64,000 bases of DNA from Terrimonas pollutisoli (lineage in GTDB: Bacteria; Bacteroidota; Bacteroidia; Chitinophagales; Chitinophagaceae), in NCBI RefSeq assembly GCF_029360765.1, contig NZ_JARKNA010000001.1, positions 992,001 through 1,056,000 on the forward strand, read 5' to 3'. Below the pieces are notes generated by a model. The model saw nothing but the letters and a program-made list of their open reading frames with translations, was not told where the DNA came from and did not search any database. The number at the start of each line of letters is the position of its first letter. Position 1 is the first letter of the stretch. This document shows, piece after piece, positions 9,427-21,352 of the stretch. Made by a program: the position numbers and the translations under genes.

Positions 9427-10383
9427 ATTTGTGGTTGATAGGTAAGGAGAGATTTTATTATACACGTCATCAGTTATAAGCATTATTTTTTTAAGATCTG
9501 CGATAGAAGAAAAGCTCCCATGCTCATTCCGGTAAGCAATAATTGCGTTGGCGATGTTGTATCTGATATACGGGTGTAATTTCAACGCATCTATTGAAGC
9601 TGTATTGAGGTTAATTTTTTTTATGCCAACATTATCCAATTTCAAATGCGGTTTTATTTTTTGATAGGTGGAATCCGGCAAACCATATGTTTCCCGGATT
9701 TGCTCAATTGAGTTGAATCCACCAAGCTTTTCCCTGAAGTTGACAATTCTCGCAGCCAGTTTACTACCTATACCAGGCAGGCTTATAAATGCGGATGTAT
9801 CAGCGATATTTATTTCAACAGGTGAGTGGCCAGCTTTTACAAAAGACTTGTTGATAACAGGAAAATTGCTTTTGTCTGAGACTTCGTTTTTCTTTTCTGC
9901 AGATTCCCCCGGAATCTGTATATACGGCTCCAGTTTTTCATATTCATTTTGGCGCAAACCGTATATCTTTTGCAGGTCTTCTTTCCTTTTGAATTGACCT
10001 CCTTTGCTTAAATAGTTTTGAATTGTACGGATCGTTTTATCACGAAGTCCCAATCTCTTCCATTCTTCAGCTGAGATCTTATTTGGATCAAAAAAGAACA
10101 GGATGCTTGAAGAAGGCTGGTAATTGTTTTCCCGCCGGTCATATTCATATCCGTAAGTGTGGCGGGTTTGATCACTGTCTTTGGGAGGCGTATTAGTTTC
10201 TTCTAATTGTTTTACTGCAGCTATCCACGAATTATCCGGTGAAATAGAATTATTTCTATTTTTTGGGCTGAAGAAGATAGGGGAAATAATTATTAGAGAC
10301 AGAACTACCAGCAGTACAACGACCGCAATACTTTCTTTCCTGGAAAAAGTAAGATAGTCCCTGACTATTTCTTTCCACCTCAT
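9424..10383 (-). CDS. Membrane-anchored helix-hairpin-helix (ComEA-like) protein
   Basis: The start is placed at the ATG that gives MRWKEIVRDYLTF (319 residues); a longer reading upstream would overlap the rpoB promoter and has no family-like sequence. One transmembrane segment (about residues 17-36: ESIAVVVLLVVLSLIIISPI) is followed by a polar region and three helix-hairpin-helix repeats: DPNKISAEEWKRLGL near 100, NIADTSAFISLPGIGSKLAARIV near 200, and NLNTASIDALKLHPYIRYNIANAII near 265. Such modules bind DNA non-specifically, as in ComEA during DNA uptake. The actual role here is unknown. It lies divergently upstream of rpoB. Confidence 0.8.
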   Translation of the reverse strand: MRWKEIVRDYLTFSRKESIAVVVLLVVLSLIIISPIFFSPKNRNNSISPDNSWIAAVKQLEETNTPPKDSDQTRHTYGYEYDRRENNYQPSSSILFFFDPNKISAEEWKRLGLRDKTIRTIQNYLSKGGQFKRKEDLQKIYGLRQNEYEKLEPYIQIPGESAEKKNEVSDKSNFPVINKSFVKAGHSPVEINIADTSAFISLPGIGSKLAARIVNFREKLGGFNSIEQIRETYGLPDSTYQKIKPHLKLDNVGIKKINLNTASIDALKLHPYIRYNIANAIIAYRNEHGSFSSIADLKKIMLITDDVYNKISPYLSTTN

Positions 10384-10476
10384 CGTGCCGCTTTTTAAAC
10401 AATTTAGAACTTGTCGAAAAGCAGGGAAAGCGTTTTTTAACGGAATTTTTGGCGGGGTTTTTGACGGCAATTTTTT

Positions 10477-10507
10477 CTTGGCAGAGAAGTATAAATCCTT
10501 ACCTTTG
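10477..10507 (+). promoter_or_regulatory. Promoter for rpoBC
   Basis: CTTG at 10477-10480 followed by 19 bp and a perfect TACCTTTG at 10500-10507 matches the Bacteroidota promoter pattern on the plus strand. Transcription would start near 10514 and give a leader of about 135 nt before rpoB. It shows that rpoBC has its own promoter, separate from rplKAJL. Confidence 0.7.
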
Positions 10508-10649
10508 CAGTCCTTTATTTTGGCCAAAAATATTTTGACGTTCCAGATTACATTCAATTAATTGATTTTCACTGGCTTTTGTTTTGCAAAAAATAAGAGG
10601 TTGTGAGTGATTTGTACGTCCTGAATTCTTTAAAACCGGTTTTTCGCAT

Positions 10650-13600
10650 ATGTCTTCAACTAAATTGAATCAAAGGGTGGATTTTGGTAAGATTAAACAC
10701 CTGGCCGAAACTCCAGACCTTCTTGAGGTGCAAATCCAGTCATTCAAAGAGTTTTTCCAGCTTGAAACAACGCCTGACAAACGTAATATCGAAGGTTTGT
10801 TCAGGGTGTTTAAGGACAATTTCCCGATTACGGATACCCGTAACATTTTCGTGCTGGAATTTCTTGACTACTTTATCGATCCGCCCCGTTACACAATTGA
10901 AGAGTGTATGGAACGTGGATTGACTTACGCCGTTCCCCTGAAAGCTAAACTGCGTTTGAGCTGTAACGACGAAGAGCACGTTGATTTCCAGACAATCGTT
11001 CAGGATGTGTTCCTGGGTAATATTCCTTACATGACTCCCCGTGGTACTTTTGTTATCAACGGCGCAGAACGTGTGGTGGTAAGCCAGTTACACCGTTCTC
11101 CTGGTGTGTTCTTTGGTCAATCCATTCACCCTAACGGAACCAAAATTTATTCCGCAAGGGTAATTCCTTTCAAGGGCGCCTGGATGGAGTTTGCAACCGA
11201 CATCAACAATGTGATGTATGCTTATATCGACCGGAAGAAAAAATTCCCGGTAACTACATTGTTGCGCTCTATCGGTTACGAAACAGACAAGGATATCCTT
11301 GAACTGTTTGGTATGGCTGATGAAGTAAAAACCGATAAAAAGACCTTAGAAAAATATATAGGCAAGCGCCTTGCTGCCCGTGTGCTAAGAACATGGGTTG
11401 AAGATTTCGTAGATGAGGATACCGGCGAGGTTGTGTCAATCGAAAGAAATGAAATCGTGATGGAACGTGATACCGTTCTTGACGAAGAAGCTATTGATAT
11501 CATTTCTGACATGGATTTGACTGGTGTGTTCATCCAACGTGAAGATGTAGGTGGAGATTACGCTATTATTTATAACACGTTAAATAAAGATACTTCTAAC
11601 AGTGAGTTGGAGGCGGTTCAGTTTATCTATCGCCAATTGCGTGGTGCTGATGCTCCGGATAATGAAACGGCTCGTGGCATTATTGATAAATTGTTCTTTA
11701 GCGACAAGCGTTATGATTTAGGTGAAGTAGGTCGTTACAAGATCAACCGCAAGTTGAACATAAACCAGCCACTTGATAAAAAGGTATTGACGAAGGAAGA
11801 TATTATTCTAATCATTAAATACCTGGTGCGCCTGACAAACGGTAAGGCAGAGATTGATGATATCGATCACCTGAGCAACCGTCGTGTACGTACAGTGGGT
11901 GAGCAATTATATGCTCAATTCGGTGTTGGTTTGGCCCGTATGGCAAGGACCATTCGTGAAAGAATGAACGTACGTGACAACGAGGTATTTACCCCGGTTG
12001 ACCTTATCAATGCCAGAACGCTTTCTTCTGTGATCAATTCTTTCTTTGGGACATCACAGTTATCGCAGTTCCTGGATCAAACAAATCCCTTATCAGAGAT
12101 CACTCACAAACGTCGTATTTCAGCACTTGGACCAGGTGGTTTGAGCCGTGAAAGAGCTGGTTTCGAGGTTCGTGACGTTCACTACTCACACTATGGTCGT
12201 TTGTGTACGATTGAAACACCGGAAGGTCCAAACATTGGTTTGATCTCTACGCTTTGTGTACATGCCAAGATCAATGATATGGGCTTCATTGAAACGCCTT
12301 ATCGTAGAGTAAGTGAGGGCAAGGTAAACATGAAGGAATTACAATTCCTGAGTGCCGAAGAGGAAGATCTCGCAAAGATTGCACAGGCAAATACACAGTT
12401 GGATGAGAAAGGAAATTTTGTAGAAGATAAAATTGTAAGCCGTGAAACGGGCGACTTCCCGATATTAGATAAGAAGGATGTGGAGTTCATGGACGTAGCT
12501 CCAAACCAAATTGTTGGTTTGAGTGCGTCATTAATTCCTTTCCTTGAGCATGATGATGCCAACCGTGCCCTGATGGGATCAAACATGCAACGCCAGGCCG
12601 TGCCGCTTATCCGTGCTGATGTGCCTATCGTAGGTACAGGTTTGGAAGCAAAAGCTGCCCGTGATGCAAGGATCCAGATCCACGCAGAAGGCGATGGTAT
12701 AGTAGAGTTCGTCGATGCCAATGAAATTCATGTTCGTTACGATCGTGATGCAGAAGAAAAACTGGTAAGCTTTGAAGAAGATCTGCGGGTATATAAATTG
12801 ACCAAGTTCATTAAGACCAACCAGGAAACTTGCATTAACCTGAACCCTGCTGTGAAGAAGGGGCAGAAGGTTAAGAAAGGAGATTTCCTGACTGAAGGAT
12901 ATGCTACACAAAATGGTGAGCTGGCGCTAGGTAAAAACCTGAAAGTGGCCTTTATGCCATGGAAGGGTTACAACTTCGAGGATGCCATCGTTATTAGTGA
13001 AAGAGTGGTGAGAGAAGATATGTTTACTTCGGTTCACATTTCAGAATATGAGTTGGAAGTACGTGATACAAAACTGGGTGAAGAGGAATTAACACCAGAT
13101 ATTCCTAACGTTTCTGAAGAAGCAACTAAGGATCTGGATGAAAATGGTATTATTCGTATCGGTGCTACCATCAATGAAGGTGATATCCTGATCGGTAAAA
13201 TCACACCGAAGGGTGAAAGTGATCCTACCCCGGAAGAAAAACTCTTGCGTGCCATCTTTGGTGACAAGGCCGGTGATGCAAAAGATGCTTCTTTGAAAGC
13301 ACCGAATGGAGTAGAAGGTGTGGTGATCGGTAAGAAACTGTTCCAGAGAGCGAAGAAAGATAAAAACGCCAAAGTAAGAGAAAGGGCAGCTATGGATAAG
13401 TTGGAAAAAATCCATGAAAAGAACGAAGCTGACCTGATGGAAGTGCTATTGGAAAAGCTGACTACATTGTTGAAAGATCATGTTTCAGCCGGTGTGAGCA
13501 ACAACTTTGGCGAAATACAGATTGGAAAAGGAGCTAAGTTCACTGCTAAAAACCTGACTGGTTTGGATTATGCCAATATCAATCCGTTGGGCTGGACAGG

Positions 13601-14453
13601 CGACAAGAAAGTGGACGACCAGATCAACATCCTGTTACACAACTATAACATCAAGTACAACGAGGAGCTCGGTCGTTACAAGAGAGAAAAATTCAACATC
13701 TCAATCGGTGATGAATTACCTGCCGGTGTATTGAAGCTTGCAAAAGTTTATCTCGCTGTAAAACGTAAGTTGAAAGTGGGAGATAAAATGGCCGGTCGTC
13801 ACGGTAACAAAGGTATTGTTGCAAAAATCGTTCGGGCAGAAGATATGCCGTTCCTCGAGGATGGAACGCCTGTTGACGTAGTATTGAACCCCTTGGGTGT
13901 ACCTAGCCGTATGAACCTGGGACAAATCTATGAAACGGTATTGGGTTGGGCCGGTGAAAAACTGGGAATGAAGTTCTCCACGCCAATTTTTGATGGTGCT
14001 ACCACCGATGAAATTGCTGGTTACATTGAAAAGGCGGGGCTTCCTAAATTCGGACACACTTACTTGTATGATGGCGAAACCGGTGAACGTTTTCACCAGA
14101 AAGCAACCGTTGGTATCATCTATGTGATCAAACTGCACCACATGGTTGATGATAAGATGCATGCCCGTTCAATCGGACCATACAGCCTGATCACACAACA
14201 GCCATTGGGTGGTAAAGCTCAATTCGGTGGTCAGCGTTTTGGTGAGATGGAAGTGTGGGCACTGGAAGCTTATGGAGCATCCAACATTCTGCAGGAATTG
14301 CTGACATTGAAATCAGATGACATCATTGGTCGTGCGAAAACATATGAAGCCATTGTAAAAGGTGACAACATTCCAAGACCAGGTGTTCCTGAATCATTCA
14401 ATGTATTGGTACATGAGTTAAGAGGATTGGGATTAGATCTTAAGTTCGAATAA
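10650..14453 (+). CDS. rpoB: DNA-directed RNA polymerase beta subunit
   Basis: A 1267-residue beta subunit. The rifampicin-pocket region reads [20 protein letters not shown] followed by [20 protein letters not shown], the drug-sensitive form. The active-site segment [12 protein letters not shown] is at residues 1044-1055. The C-terminal end, with [21 protein letters not shown] near 1190, contacts beta-prime. rpoC follows after a 167-bp gap containing an inverted repeat but no typical terminator. Unlike the usual arrangement, rplL is more than 6 kb upstream. Confidence 0.99.
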   Translation: MSSTKLNQRVDFGKIKHLAETPDLLEVQIQSFKEFFQLETTPDKRNIEGLFRVFKDNFPITDTRNIFVLEFLDYFIDPPRYTIEECMERGLTYAVPLKAKLRLSCNDEEHVDFQTIVQDVFLGNIPYMTPRGTFVINGAERVVVSQLHRSPGVFFGQSIHPNGTKIYSARVIPFKGAWMEFATDINNVMYAYIDRKKKFPVTTLLRSIGYETDKDILELFGMADEVKTDKKTLEKYIGKRLAARVLRTWVEDFVDEDTGEVVSIERNEIVMERDTVLDEEAIDIISDMDLTGVFIQREDVGGDYAIIYNTLNKDTSNSELEAVQFIYRQLRGADAPDNETARGIIDKLFFSDKRYDLGEVGRYKINRKLNINQPLDKKVLTKEDIILIIKYLVRLTNGKAEIDDIDHLSNRRVRTVGEQLYAQFGVGLARMARTIRERMNVRDNEVFTPVDLINARTLSSVINSFFGTSQLSQFLDQTNPLSEITHKRRISALGPGGLSRERAGFEVRDVHYSHYGRLCTIETPEGPNIGLISTLCVHAKINDMGFIETPYRRVSEGKVNMKELQFLSAEEEDLAKIAQANTQLDEKGNFVEDKIVSRETGDFPILDKKDVEFMDVAPNQIVGLSASLIPFLEHDDANRALMGSNMQRQAVPLIRADVPIVGTGLEAKAARDARIQIHAEGDGIVEFVDANEIHVRYDRDAEEKLVSFEEDLRVYKLTKFIKTNQETCINLNPAVKKGQKVKKGDFLTEGYATQNGELALGKNLKVAFMPWKGYNFEDAIVISERVVREDMFTSVHISEYELEVRDTKLGEEELTPDIPNVSEEATKDLDENGIIRIGATINEGDILIGKITPKGESDPTPEEKLLRAIFGDKAGDAKDASLKAPNGVEGVVIGKKLFQRAKKDKNAKVRERAAMDKLEKIHEKNEADLMEVLLEKLTTLLKDHVSAGVSNNFGEIQIGKGAKFTAKNLTGLDYANINPLGWTGDKKVDDQINILLHNYNIKYNEELGRYKREKFNISIGDELPAGVLKLAKVYLAVKRKLKVGDKMAGRHGNKGIVAKIVRAEDMPFLEDGTPVDVVLNPLGVPSRMNLGQIYETVLGWAGEKLGMKFSTPIFDGATTDEIAGYIEKAGLPKFGHTYLYDGETGERFHQKATVGIIYVIKLHHMVDDKMHARSIGPYSLITQQPLGGKAQFGGQRFGEMEVWALEAYGASNILQELLTLKSDDIIGRAKTYEAIVKGDNIPRPGVPESFNVLVHELRGLGLDLKFE

Positions 14454-14466
14454 ACATAAAATTTTT

Positions 14467-14503
14467 CAGTTGGCAGTTTGCAATTTGCGGTTACTGCCAA
14501 CTG
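14467..14503. repeat. Inverted repeat in the rpoB-rpoC spacer
   Basis: CAGTTGGCAGT and ACTGCCAACTG form a perfect 11-bp stem around a 15-base loop, 13 bp after the rpoB stop. No T-run follows, so it is more likely an RNA-processing or stability hairpin, or a dispersed repeat of the caattggcagtt kind, than a terminator. Confidence 0.6.
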
Positions 14504-14620
14504 AAAGTTCTTCTTAGCTCAGCAGAATTACCGAACGCTGAAGTGTGCGACGCAACAGGTGATGAGTAGTGTTGATGTCGCTGGTAACAAAAAACAATAA
14601 CAAGAAATCAGAAATAAAAC

Positions 14621-17600
14621 ATGGCATTCAAAAAAGAAAATCGCCCCAGAGCAACATTTTCAAAGATCACCATCGGCCTGGCTTCCCCGGATACGATCCT
14701 GGAAAGAAGTTACGGTGAAGTGTTGAAGCCTGAAACTATTAACTATCGTACTTACAAACCTGAAAGGGATGGTTTGTTTTGCGAAAGAATATTTGGTCCC
14801 GTTAAGGACTATGAATGCGCCTGCGGAAAGTATAAGCGTATCCGTTACAAGGGTATCGTTTGCGACCGTTGTGGTGTAGAAGTGACTGAGAAGAAAGTTC
14901 GTCGTGAAAGAATGGGTCACATTAAACTGGTTGTACCGGTTGTTCACATCTGGTATTTCAAATCATTGCCCAATAAAATTGGTTACCTGTTGGGTGTAAG
15001 CTCTAAGAAATTAGAGACTATTGTTTATTACGAACGATTTGTGGTAATCCAATCAGGTATCCGTGCTGACAAAGGTCAAAATGTTGGAGATCTGCTTACA
15101 GAGGAAGAGTACCTGGATATCCTGGAAACATTGCCAAAAGATAACCAGTACCTGCCTGATGATGATCCAAACAAGTTCATCGCTAAGATGGGAGCAGAGG
15201 CCGTGCACGATATGTTACAACGTATCGACCTGGATCAGTTATCATTTGATCTGCGTAATGCGGCTGCTACTGAAACATCTCAGCAACGTAAAGCTGATGC
15301 ATTAAAAAGGCTGAGTGTTGTAGAAGCTTTCCGTGATGCGAATACAAGAATTACCAACCGTCCTGAATGGATGGTAATGCAATACATCCCAGTTATTCCA
15401 CCTGAGCTGCGTCCGTTAGTACCGCTGGATGGTGGCCGCTTTGCATCTTCTGACCTGAATGATTTGTATCGTCGTGTTATTATCCGTAATAACCGTTTGA
15501 AAAGATTGTTGGAGATCAAGGCTCCGGAGGTTATCCTTCGTAACGAAAAACGTATGTTGCAGGAAGCTATCGATAGCTTGTTTGATAACAGCCGTAAATC
15601 AAATGCTGTAAAAGCTGAAGGTGGTCGTGCTTTGAAATCGCTTTCTGATGTATTGAAAGGTAAACAAGGTCGTTTCCGTCAGAACCTGTTAGGTAAACGT
15701 GTTGACTACTCTGGTCGTTCGGTTATCGTGGTAGGTCCTGAAATGAAATTGCATGAATGTGGTCTGCCAAAAGATATGGCTGCTGAGCTCTTCAAGCCAT
15801 TTATCATTCGCAAGCTGATTGAAAGAGGTATTGTGAAAACAGTAAAATCCGCCAGGAAGCTTGTTGATAAAAAAGAGGCGATCGTTTGGGATATCCTCGA
15901 AAATATTTTGAAAGGACACCCGATCTTATTAAACCGGGCCCCAACGCTGCACCGTTTGTCAATCCAGGCATTTCAGCCTAAGTTGATTGAAGGTAAAGCG
16001 ATACAGCTGCACCCATTGGTAACTACAGCCTTCAACGCTGACTTTGATGGTGACCAAATGGCTGTTCACGTACCGTTGAGTAATGCTGCTGTATTGGAAG
16101 CACAATTATTGATGCTGGCATCACACAACATCCTGAACCCACAAAATGGTACACCTATTACCCTTCCTTCACAGGACATGGTACTCGGTCTGTACTATAT
16201 TTCAAAAGGTAAAAGATCAACTGACACTGAAAAAGTAAGAGGAGAGGGCAAAGCCTTCTACTCAAATGAAGAAGTGATCATTGCCTACAACGAAGGTGTT
16301 GTTGATCTGCACGCATGGATCAAAGTAAAAGCAAACATCCGCAATGCTGATGGCCTGCTCGAACATAAATTAATTGAAACAACAGTAGGTCGTGTGATCT
16401 TTAACCAACACGTTCCTGCAGAAGTTGGCTTTGTAAATGCATTGCTGACAAAGAAAAATCTTCGTGACATCATTGGTGATATCATTGAAACTACCAATGT
16501 TCCGAAAACAGCGAAATTCCTTGATGATATCAAGCAGCTTGGTTTCCGTACAGCCTTCCAGGGTGGTTTGTCATTCAGTATTAATGACCTTATCATTCCA
16601 GACATTAAGGAAGAGTTGTTGGAAAATGCAAAAGGTGAAGTAGATGAGGTTTGGGATAACTACAATATGGGTCTTATCACTAACAATGAAAGATATAACC
16701 AAACGGTAGATATCTGGAGCCGTGTCGATACAAGGATTACTGAAACACTGATCCGTGAGTTGAGCAGCGATAAGCAAGGTTTCAACTCTGTTTATATGAT
16801 GTTGGATTCCGGAGCCCGTGGTTCTAAACAGCAGATCAAACAGCTGGCCGGTATCAGGGGATTGATGGCGAAGCCAAGAAAATCCGGTTCTACTGGTTCT
16901 GAGATCATTGAAAACCCAATTCTTTCCAACTTTAAAGGCGGATTGAACGTATTGGATTACTTTATCTCTACACACGGTGCCCGTAAAGGTCTTGCCGATA
17001 CCGCCCTTAAAACGGCGGATGCCGGTTACCTGACACGTCGTTTAGTTGACGTAGCACAGGATGTCGTTATCACCGAAGAAGATTGTGGTACACTGCGTGG
17101 TATTGCTACTACTGCATTGAAAGATAATGAGGACATCATTGAACCATTGGCAGATAGAATTGCCGGTCGTATATCATTGCATGATGTTTACGATTTACAA
17201 AATGACGTGATGATAGTTGCAGCCGGTGATGAAATTACTCCTGCTATTGCGAAGAGAATTGAAGATGCAGGTATAGAAACTGTAGAAATTCGTTCTGTAC
17301 TTACCTGCGAAAGCAAGCGTGGATGTTGCGTAAGATGTTATGGTAAAAACCTTGCATCAGGTATTCGTGCACAAAAGGGAGATGCTGTTGGTATCATCGC
17401 AGCACAGTCAATCGGTGAGCCTGGTACACAGTTGACACTTCGTACATTCCACGTTGGTGGTGTGGCTGGTTCAGCTTCTGTTGAGTCTACATTGCTTGCC
17501 AAGTTCGATGGTTCCATCCAGTTTGACGGTTTGCGTACAGTAACAACTGAAAATAATGAAGGCGAAAAAGTTCAGATCGTAATTGGTCGTACAGGTGAGG

Positions 17601-18913
17601 TTCGTATCATCGATACCAAGAATGATCGCCTGATGATCACTAACAACATTCCTTACGGCTCTACCCTGATGGTAAAAGATGGTCAGAAAGTAAGCAAAGG
17701 TGATGTGATCTGTACATGGGATCCATTCAACAACGTTATCGTCGCAGAAGTAAACGGTGTGTTGAAATTTGAAAACGTTATCGAGGGTGTTACCTATCGT
17801 GAAGAATCTGACGAACAAACTGGTCACCGTGAGAAAGTGGTTATTGAAACCCGTGATAAAACAAAGATTCCTTCAATCGTAGTAGAAGGCAAAGAAAATA
17901 AATCTTACAACCTGCCTACCGGTAGCCATATCATTCCTGACGAAGGTGATGATGTAAAAGCCGGACAGGTAATTGTGAAAATACCCCGTGTACTTGGAAA
18001 ACTGAGAGATATCACCGGAGGTCTGCCTCGTGTTACAGAGTTGTTCGAAGCAAGAAACCCAAGCAACCCTGCTGTAGTTTCTGAAATCGATGGTGTGGTA
18101 ACAATGGGTGCTATCAAGCGTGGTAACCGTGAGATCATCATCGAAGCAAAAGATGGTGTTCAAAAGAAATACCTGGTTCCGTTGACAAGACAGATACTTG
18201 CACAAGATGGCGACTTCGTAAAAGCTGGCTCACCATTGAGTGATGGTCAAACATCACCGCAGGATATTCTTTCTATCCAGGGACCATTTGCGGTACAACA
18301 GTATGTGGTAAATGAGATCCAGGAAGTATATCGTTTGCAGGGTGTGAAGATCAACGATAAACACATCGAGGTGATCGTTCGCCAGATGATGCGTAAAGTA
18401 AGCATCGTTGATCCGGGTGATACACGATTCCTTGAAGATGATTCAGTAGATAAATTCGAATTCGTAGAAGAGAATGATTACATCTTTGATAAGAAGGTGG
18501 TGACCGAAATAGGAGATTCCACTAAACTCCGTGCAGGCCAAATCGTAACACTGCGTGAAGTAAGAGAAGAAAACTCTGTACTCCGCAGAAACGATAAGAA
18601 GCTGGTTGAATACCGCGACGCTCAGCCTGCGACATCTTCTCCGACATTGTTAGGTATCACAAAAGCATCTCTGGGTGTTCAAAGCTGGATATCTGCAGCA
18701 TCATTCCAGGAAACAACCAAAGTATTGTCATCAGCTGCCATCCATGGTAAAACAGATGATATGCTCGGTCTGAAGGAGAATGTTATCACAGGTCATCCGA
18801 TCCCTGCTGGTACTGGACTGCGTGAGTTCGAGAACATGATTGTAGGTAGCAAGGAGGAGTACGAATTGCTGCAAACAACCCGTGAGGCAATGGCCTTTGA
18901 CGAAGAAGAGTAA
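14621..18913 (+). CDS. rpoC: DNA-directed RNA polymerase beta-prime subunit
   Basis: A 1430-residue beta-prime subunit. The N-terminal zinc finger (CACGKYKR...CDRCGVE, about residues 67-90), the catalytic magnesium loop NADFDGDQM at residues 472-480, the trigger/bridge-helix region with [21 protein letters not shown], and the second zinc site ([11 protein letters not shown] near 895-905) are all present. A sandwich-barrel insertion lies towards the C-terminus as in other Bacteroidota. It shares the rpoB transcript and ends at a modest terminator about 60 bp downstream. Confidence 0.99.
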   Translation: MAFKKENRPRATFSKITIGLASPDTILERSYGEVLKPETINYRTYKPERDGLFCERIFGPVKDYECACGKYKRIRYKGIVCDRCGVEVTEKKVRRERMGHIKLVVPVVHIWYFKSLPNKIGYLLGVSSKKLETIVYYERFVVIQSGIRADKGQNVGDLLTEEEYLDILETLPKDNQYLPDDDPNKFIAKMGAEAVHDMLQRIDLDQLSFDLRNAAATETSQQRKADALKRLSVVEAFRDANTRITNRPEWMVMQYIPVIPPELRPLVPLDGGRFASSDLNDLYRRVIIRNNRLKRLLEIKAPEVILRNEKRMLQEAIDSLFDNSRKSNAVKAEGGRALKSLSDVLKGKQGRFRQNLLGKRVDYSGRSVIVVGPEMKLHECGLPKDMAAELFKPFIIRKLIERGIVKTVKSARKLVDKKEAIVWDILENILKGHPILLNRAPTLHRLSIQAFQPKLIEGKAIQLHPLVTTAFNADFDGDQMAVHVPLSNAAVLEAQLLMLASHNILNPQNGTPITLPSQDMVLGLYYISKGKRSTDTEKVRGEGKAFYSNEEVIIAYNEGVVDLHAWIKVKANIRNADGLLEHKLIETTVGRVIFNQHVPAEVGFVNALLTKKNLRDIIGDIIETTNVPKTAKFLDDIKQLGFRTAFQGGLSFSINDLIIPDIKEELLENAKGEVDEVWDNYNMGLITNNERYNQTVDIWSRVDTRITETLIRELSSDKQGFNSVYMMLDSGARGSKQQIKQLAGIRGLMAKPRKSGSTGSEIIENPILSNFKGGLNVLDYFISTHGARKGLADTALKTADAGYLTRRLVDVAQDVVITEEDCGTLRGIATTALKDNEDIIEPLADRIAGRISLHDVYDLQNDVMIVAAGDEITPAIAKRIEDAGIETVEIRSVLTCESKRGCCVRCYGKNLASGIRAQKGDAVGIIAAQSIGEPGTQLTLRTFHVGGVAGSASVESTLLAKFDGSIQFDGLRTVTTENNEGEKVQIVIGRTGEVRIIDTKNDRLMITNNIPYGSTLMVKDGQKVSKGDVICTWDPFNNVIVAEVNGVLKFENVIEGVTYREESDEQTGHREKVVIETRDKTKIPSIVVEGKENKSYNLPTGSHIIPDEGDDVKAGQVIVKIPRVLGKLRDITGGLPRVTELFEARNPSNPAVVSEIDGVVTMGAIKRGNREIIIEAKDGVQKKYLVPLTRQILAQDGDFVKAGSPLSDGQTSPQDILSIQGPFAVQQYVVNEIQEVYRLQGVKINDKHIEVIVRQMMRKVSIVDPGDTRFLEDDSVDKFEFVEENDYIFDKKVVTEIGDSTKLRAGQIVTLREVREENSVLRRNDKKLVEYRDAQPATSSPTLLGITKASLGVQSWISAASFQETTKVLSSAAIHGKTDDMLGLKENVITGHPIPAGTGLREFENMIVGSKEEYELLQTTREAMAFDEEE

Positions 18914-18916
18914 GTC

Positions 18917-19027
18917 AATCGACAATATGCAATAGACAATAGGCAATAGCATTGCAAATTGATAAATAAATCAGGGAGTGAGGTAATCTTGCTCCCTTTT
19001 TTGCAATTTTACTATTGCCAATTGCTT
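18917..19027. repeat. CAAT-rich degenerate repeat region after rpoC
   Basis: The stretch just after the rpoC stop holds short variants of one word (gtcaatcgacaatatgcaa, tagacaataggcaatag). A partly complementary tract, ctattgccaattgctt, follows about 60 bp later. GCAATAG and CTATTGC can pair around the terminator hairpin. It resembles the dispersed caatNgNcaat elements seen between Bacteroidota genes; function unknown. Confidence 0.5.
18973..19002 (+). terminator. Probable rpoC terminator
   Basis: AGGGAG and CTCCCT form a 6-bp stem around a 13-base loop, followed directly by a run of six T residues in total. The short stem makes it moderate in strength. Confidence 0.65.
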
Positions 19028-19071
19028 ATTTTCCCTTGCTGTTAACTGTTTCATAAAGTAACCTGAATCCT

Positions 19072-19079
19072 TATATTTG
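19072..19079 (+). promoter_or_regulatory. -7 element upstream of the OmpH-like gene
   Basis: TATATTTG is an exact match to TAnnTTTG, with a TGTTTC run about 20 bp upstream. Transcription would begin about 20 bp before the ATG at 19108. Confidence 0.55.
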
Positions 19080-19107
19080 CCCACCTATTCATCATTAATT
19101 TGCATAC

Positions 19108-19713
19108 ATGAAAAATGGTTTGTTGGTTTGGAATATAGTATTGACGCTGCTTGTCGGTTATTTGGTATTTGCACAGTTGAACAAAAAGGGAGATGTTGTT
19201 TCCGGCAATAAAAATGCAAGCAGAGATTCAAATGTTGTTAATGCTGGTTTTCGCATCGCCTATTTTGAAATGGATTCAGTAGAAAATCATTTCAACATGG
19301 TGAAGGACATAAAAGCGGAGATAACAAAGAAAGATGAAGAATATTCCAATAGCCTGAACCAACTTGATGCTACCTATAAGAATAAAATACTGGAATATCA
19401 GCAGAAAGAAAAAAGTGGAACAATGGTGCAAGCCGATTATGAAAAGGCACAGGTAGACCTCCGGCAGTTGGAAGACAGGTTGAAAAACAGGAAACAGGAA
19501 CTGGATCAGCAGTACCAGGATTTTGTGATGCGTAAAAACCTGGGTGTAAAAAAGAAAATCGAAGATTTTTTAACGGAATATAACAAGGCACAAGGTTATT
19601 CTTATATAGTCGCCTACGAGCAGGGATTGTTTTATTACAAGGACACAGCTTATAACATCACCAGCGAAGTGATAAAAGGGTTGAACGAAGAATACAAGAA
19701 TAAAAAAGATTAA
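19108..19713 (+). CDS. OmpH/Skp-family periplasmic chaperone-like protein
   Basis: A 201-residue protein. A hydrophobic segment at residues 4-22 (signal peptide or anchor) precedes a long charged coiled coil (about residues 60-165, rich in K, E and Q, with RQLEDRLKNRKQELDQQYQDF). The FRIAYFEMDSVENHF start of the mature part matches the VAYVDSE-type start of OmpH. Skp/OmpH proteins trap unfolded outer-membrane proteins in the periplasm. It stands alone between its own promoter and a strong terminator. The lack of an obvious cleavage site leaves a membrane-anchored variant possible. Confidence 0.8.
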   Translation: MKNGLLVWNIVLTLLVGYLVFAQLNKKGDVVSGNKNASRDSNVVNAGFRIAYFEMDSVENHFNMVKDIKAEITKKDEEYSNSLNQLDATYKNKILEYQQKEKSGTMVQADYEKAQVDLRQLEDRLKNRKQELDQQYQDFVMRKNLGVKKKIEDFLTEYNKAQGYSYIVAYEQGLFYYKDTAYNITSEVIKGLNEEYKNKKD

Positions 19714-19730
19714 GCAATAATTTTTCCGGT

Positions 19731-19764
19731 AAAAATCCTTCCGCAGTCCGGAAGGATTTTTTTT
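19731..19764 (+). terminator. Rho-independent terminator after the OmpH-like gene
   Basis: AAAAATCCTTCCG-CAGTC-CGGAAGGATTTTT is a perfect 13-bp stem with a 5-base loop and additional T residues. Confidence 0.93.
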
Positions 19765-19826
19765 GTTCTTGTCTTTTACAATGAAAATGAAGTGAAATAC
19801 TTATCTTGATAAATAAAAAAAATTGC

Positions 19827-21275
19827 ATGGCAGAACATTCCACTTCTTTTAAACAATCCTTAGGCCTGGTAGATGCAACGATGATTGTGGCTGGTTCAAT
19901 GATTGGCTCCGGTATTTTTATCGTCAGCGCTGATATGCTGAAGGACCTCGGATCGGCAGGCTGGCTTATTGCTGCATGGTTGATCACTGGCTTTATGACG
20001 TTAACTGCTGCACTTAGTTATGGGGAATTAAGTGCTATGTTTCCAAAGGCAGGCGGCCAGTATGTGTATTTAAAAGAAGCATATAATCCTTTTATCGGGT
20101 TTCTGTATGGCTGGAGTTTTTTCGCCGTTATTCAAACAGGAACTATTGCTGCTGTTGCCGTGGCTTTTGCCAAATTCTTAGGTTACCTGGCGCCCGGTTT
20201 GGGAGATGGAAATGTTTTATGGCAGAGTTCAGGTAGTTTTAAAATAACCGCTGCGCAGTTGGTAGGAATTGCGCTGATCATTCTGCTGACCTATATAAAT
20301 ACAAAGGGCATTAAAACCGGTAAGATCATTCAAACAAGTTTTACAACGGCAAAGTTGCTTGCCTTGTTTGGCCTTATTGCTTTTGGTTTTTTTATAGCCG
20401 CCAACTGGGATGTATGGAATCAAAACTGGACCAACGCCTGGGAAATAAAGCAGCACGCAAGCCGCAGCAATTCACCCGGCGTCACGGACTCATGGTTGCC
20501 GCTGACAGGCGTCGTTGCCCTTGGTGCTATCGCTTCGGCAATGGTGGGAAGTATTTTCAGCAGTGATGCATGGAATAATGTGACCTTTATTGCAGGAGAA
20601 GTAAAGAACCCTAAGCGAAATATTGGTCTTAGCCTGTTTTTGGGTACATTGATCGTTACGATTATATACGTCACTACCAACCTGATGTATATTTCAGTAT
20701 TACCGGTAAATGAGCTGGCTTTTGCAAAAGACAACCGCATCGCCTTATCAGTCTCTAATGAGATATTCGGCAGCAATGGTGCCATCATTCTTGCCCTGCT
20801 GATCATGGTGTCCACGTTTGGTTGTAATAATGGACTGATCCTGGCAGGGGCGAGGGTGTATTATACAATGGCAAAGGACAAATTGTTTTTTCAAAAAACC
20901 GGCCAATTGAACAAGAATGCGGTTCCCGAATATGCTTTATGGATACAATGCCTGGTGGCATGCATACTTTGCCTTAGCGGCAAATATGGCGATCTCCTTG
21001 ACATGGTTTCTTTTGTTGTAGTATTATTTTATGTGCTTACTATCATTGGCATTTTTATACTGCGTAAAAAACGTCCGGATGCAGAGCGGCCTTATAAAGC
21101 TTTTGGTTATCCTGTATTGCCGGCCATCTATATTCTAATGGGAATTGCCTTTTGTTTGTTGATGATAAAATATAAACCTCAATACACCTGGCCGGGATTG
21201 ATCATCGTATTGATAGGTATTCCTCTTTACTACATCGCTGTGTTCTCAAAGAAAAAGGAAGAGTTGTCTTCCTGA
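19827..21275 (+). CDS. APC-superfamily amino-acid permease
   Basis: The start is placed at the ATG giving MAEHSTSFKQ (482 residues); an upstream TTG in frame is less likely. Twelve membrane segments can be traced, the first carrying the family motif VAGSMIGSGIF (about residues 22-32), whose unwound glycine stretch binds the substrate carboxylate in APC transporters. The C-terminus is a short lysine-rich cytoplasmic tail. It probably imports or exchanges an amino acid across the inner membrane; the substrate cannot be read from sequence. The isoaspartyl peptidase downstream hints at a link to peptide or asparagine use, but a terminator-like hairpin separates the two. Confidence 0.9.
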   Translation: MAEHSTSFKQSLGLVDATMIVAGSMIGSGIFIVSADMLKDLGSAGWLIAAWLITGFMTLTAALSYGELSAMFPKAGGQYVYLKEAYNPFIGFLYGWSFFAVIQTGTIAAVAVAFAKFLGYLAPGLGDGNVLWQSSGSFKITAAQLVGIALIILLTYINTKGIKTGKIIQTSFTTAKLLALFGLIAFGFFIAANWDVWNQNWTNAWEIKQHASRSNSPGVTDSWLPLTGVVALGAIASAMVGSIFSSDAWNNVTFIAGEVKNPKRNIGLSLFLGTLIVTIIYVTTNLMYISVLPVNELAFAKDNRIALSVSNEIFGSNGAIILALLIMVSTFGCNNGLILAGARVYYTMAKDKLFFQKTGQLNKNAVPEYALWIQCLVACILCLSGKYGDLLDMVSFVVVLFYVLTIIGIFILRKKRPDAERPYKAFGYPVLPAIYILMGIAFCLLMIKYKPQYTWPGLIIVLIGIPLYYIAVFSKKKEELSS

Positions 21276-21352
21276 TATGAAGGTGGTCATTCTTTTTATT
21301 TCTTACATCATCACGACAGAATTTGTAATCATTACCGATTTGCTGTTGTCAA

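Noticed and set aside
10384..10557. Longer N-terminus for the HhH protein
   Set aside because: The extension reads through the rpoB promoter elements and is unlike the membrane-anchored family; the start at 10383 gives a clean protein.
11970..12300. Possible rifampicin-resistance change in rpoB
   Set aside because: The rifampicin-pocket sequence reads as the usual sensitive form ([21 protein letters not shown]).
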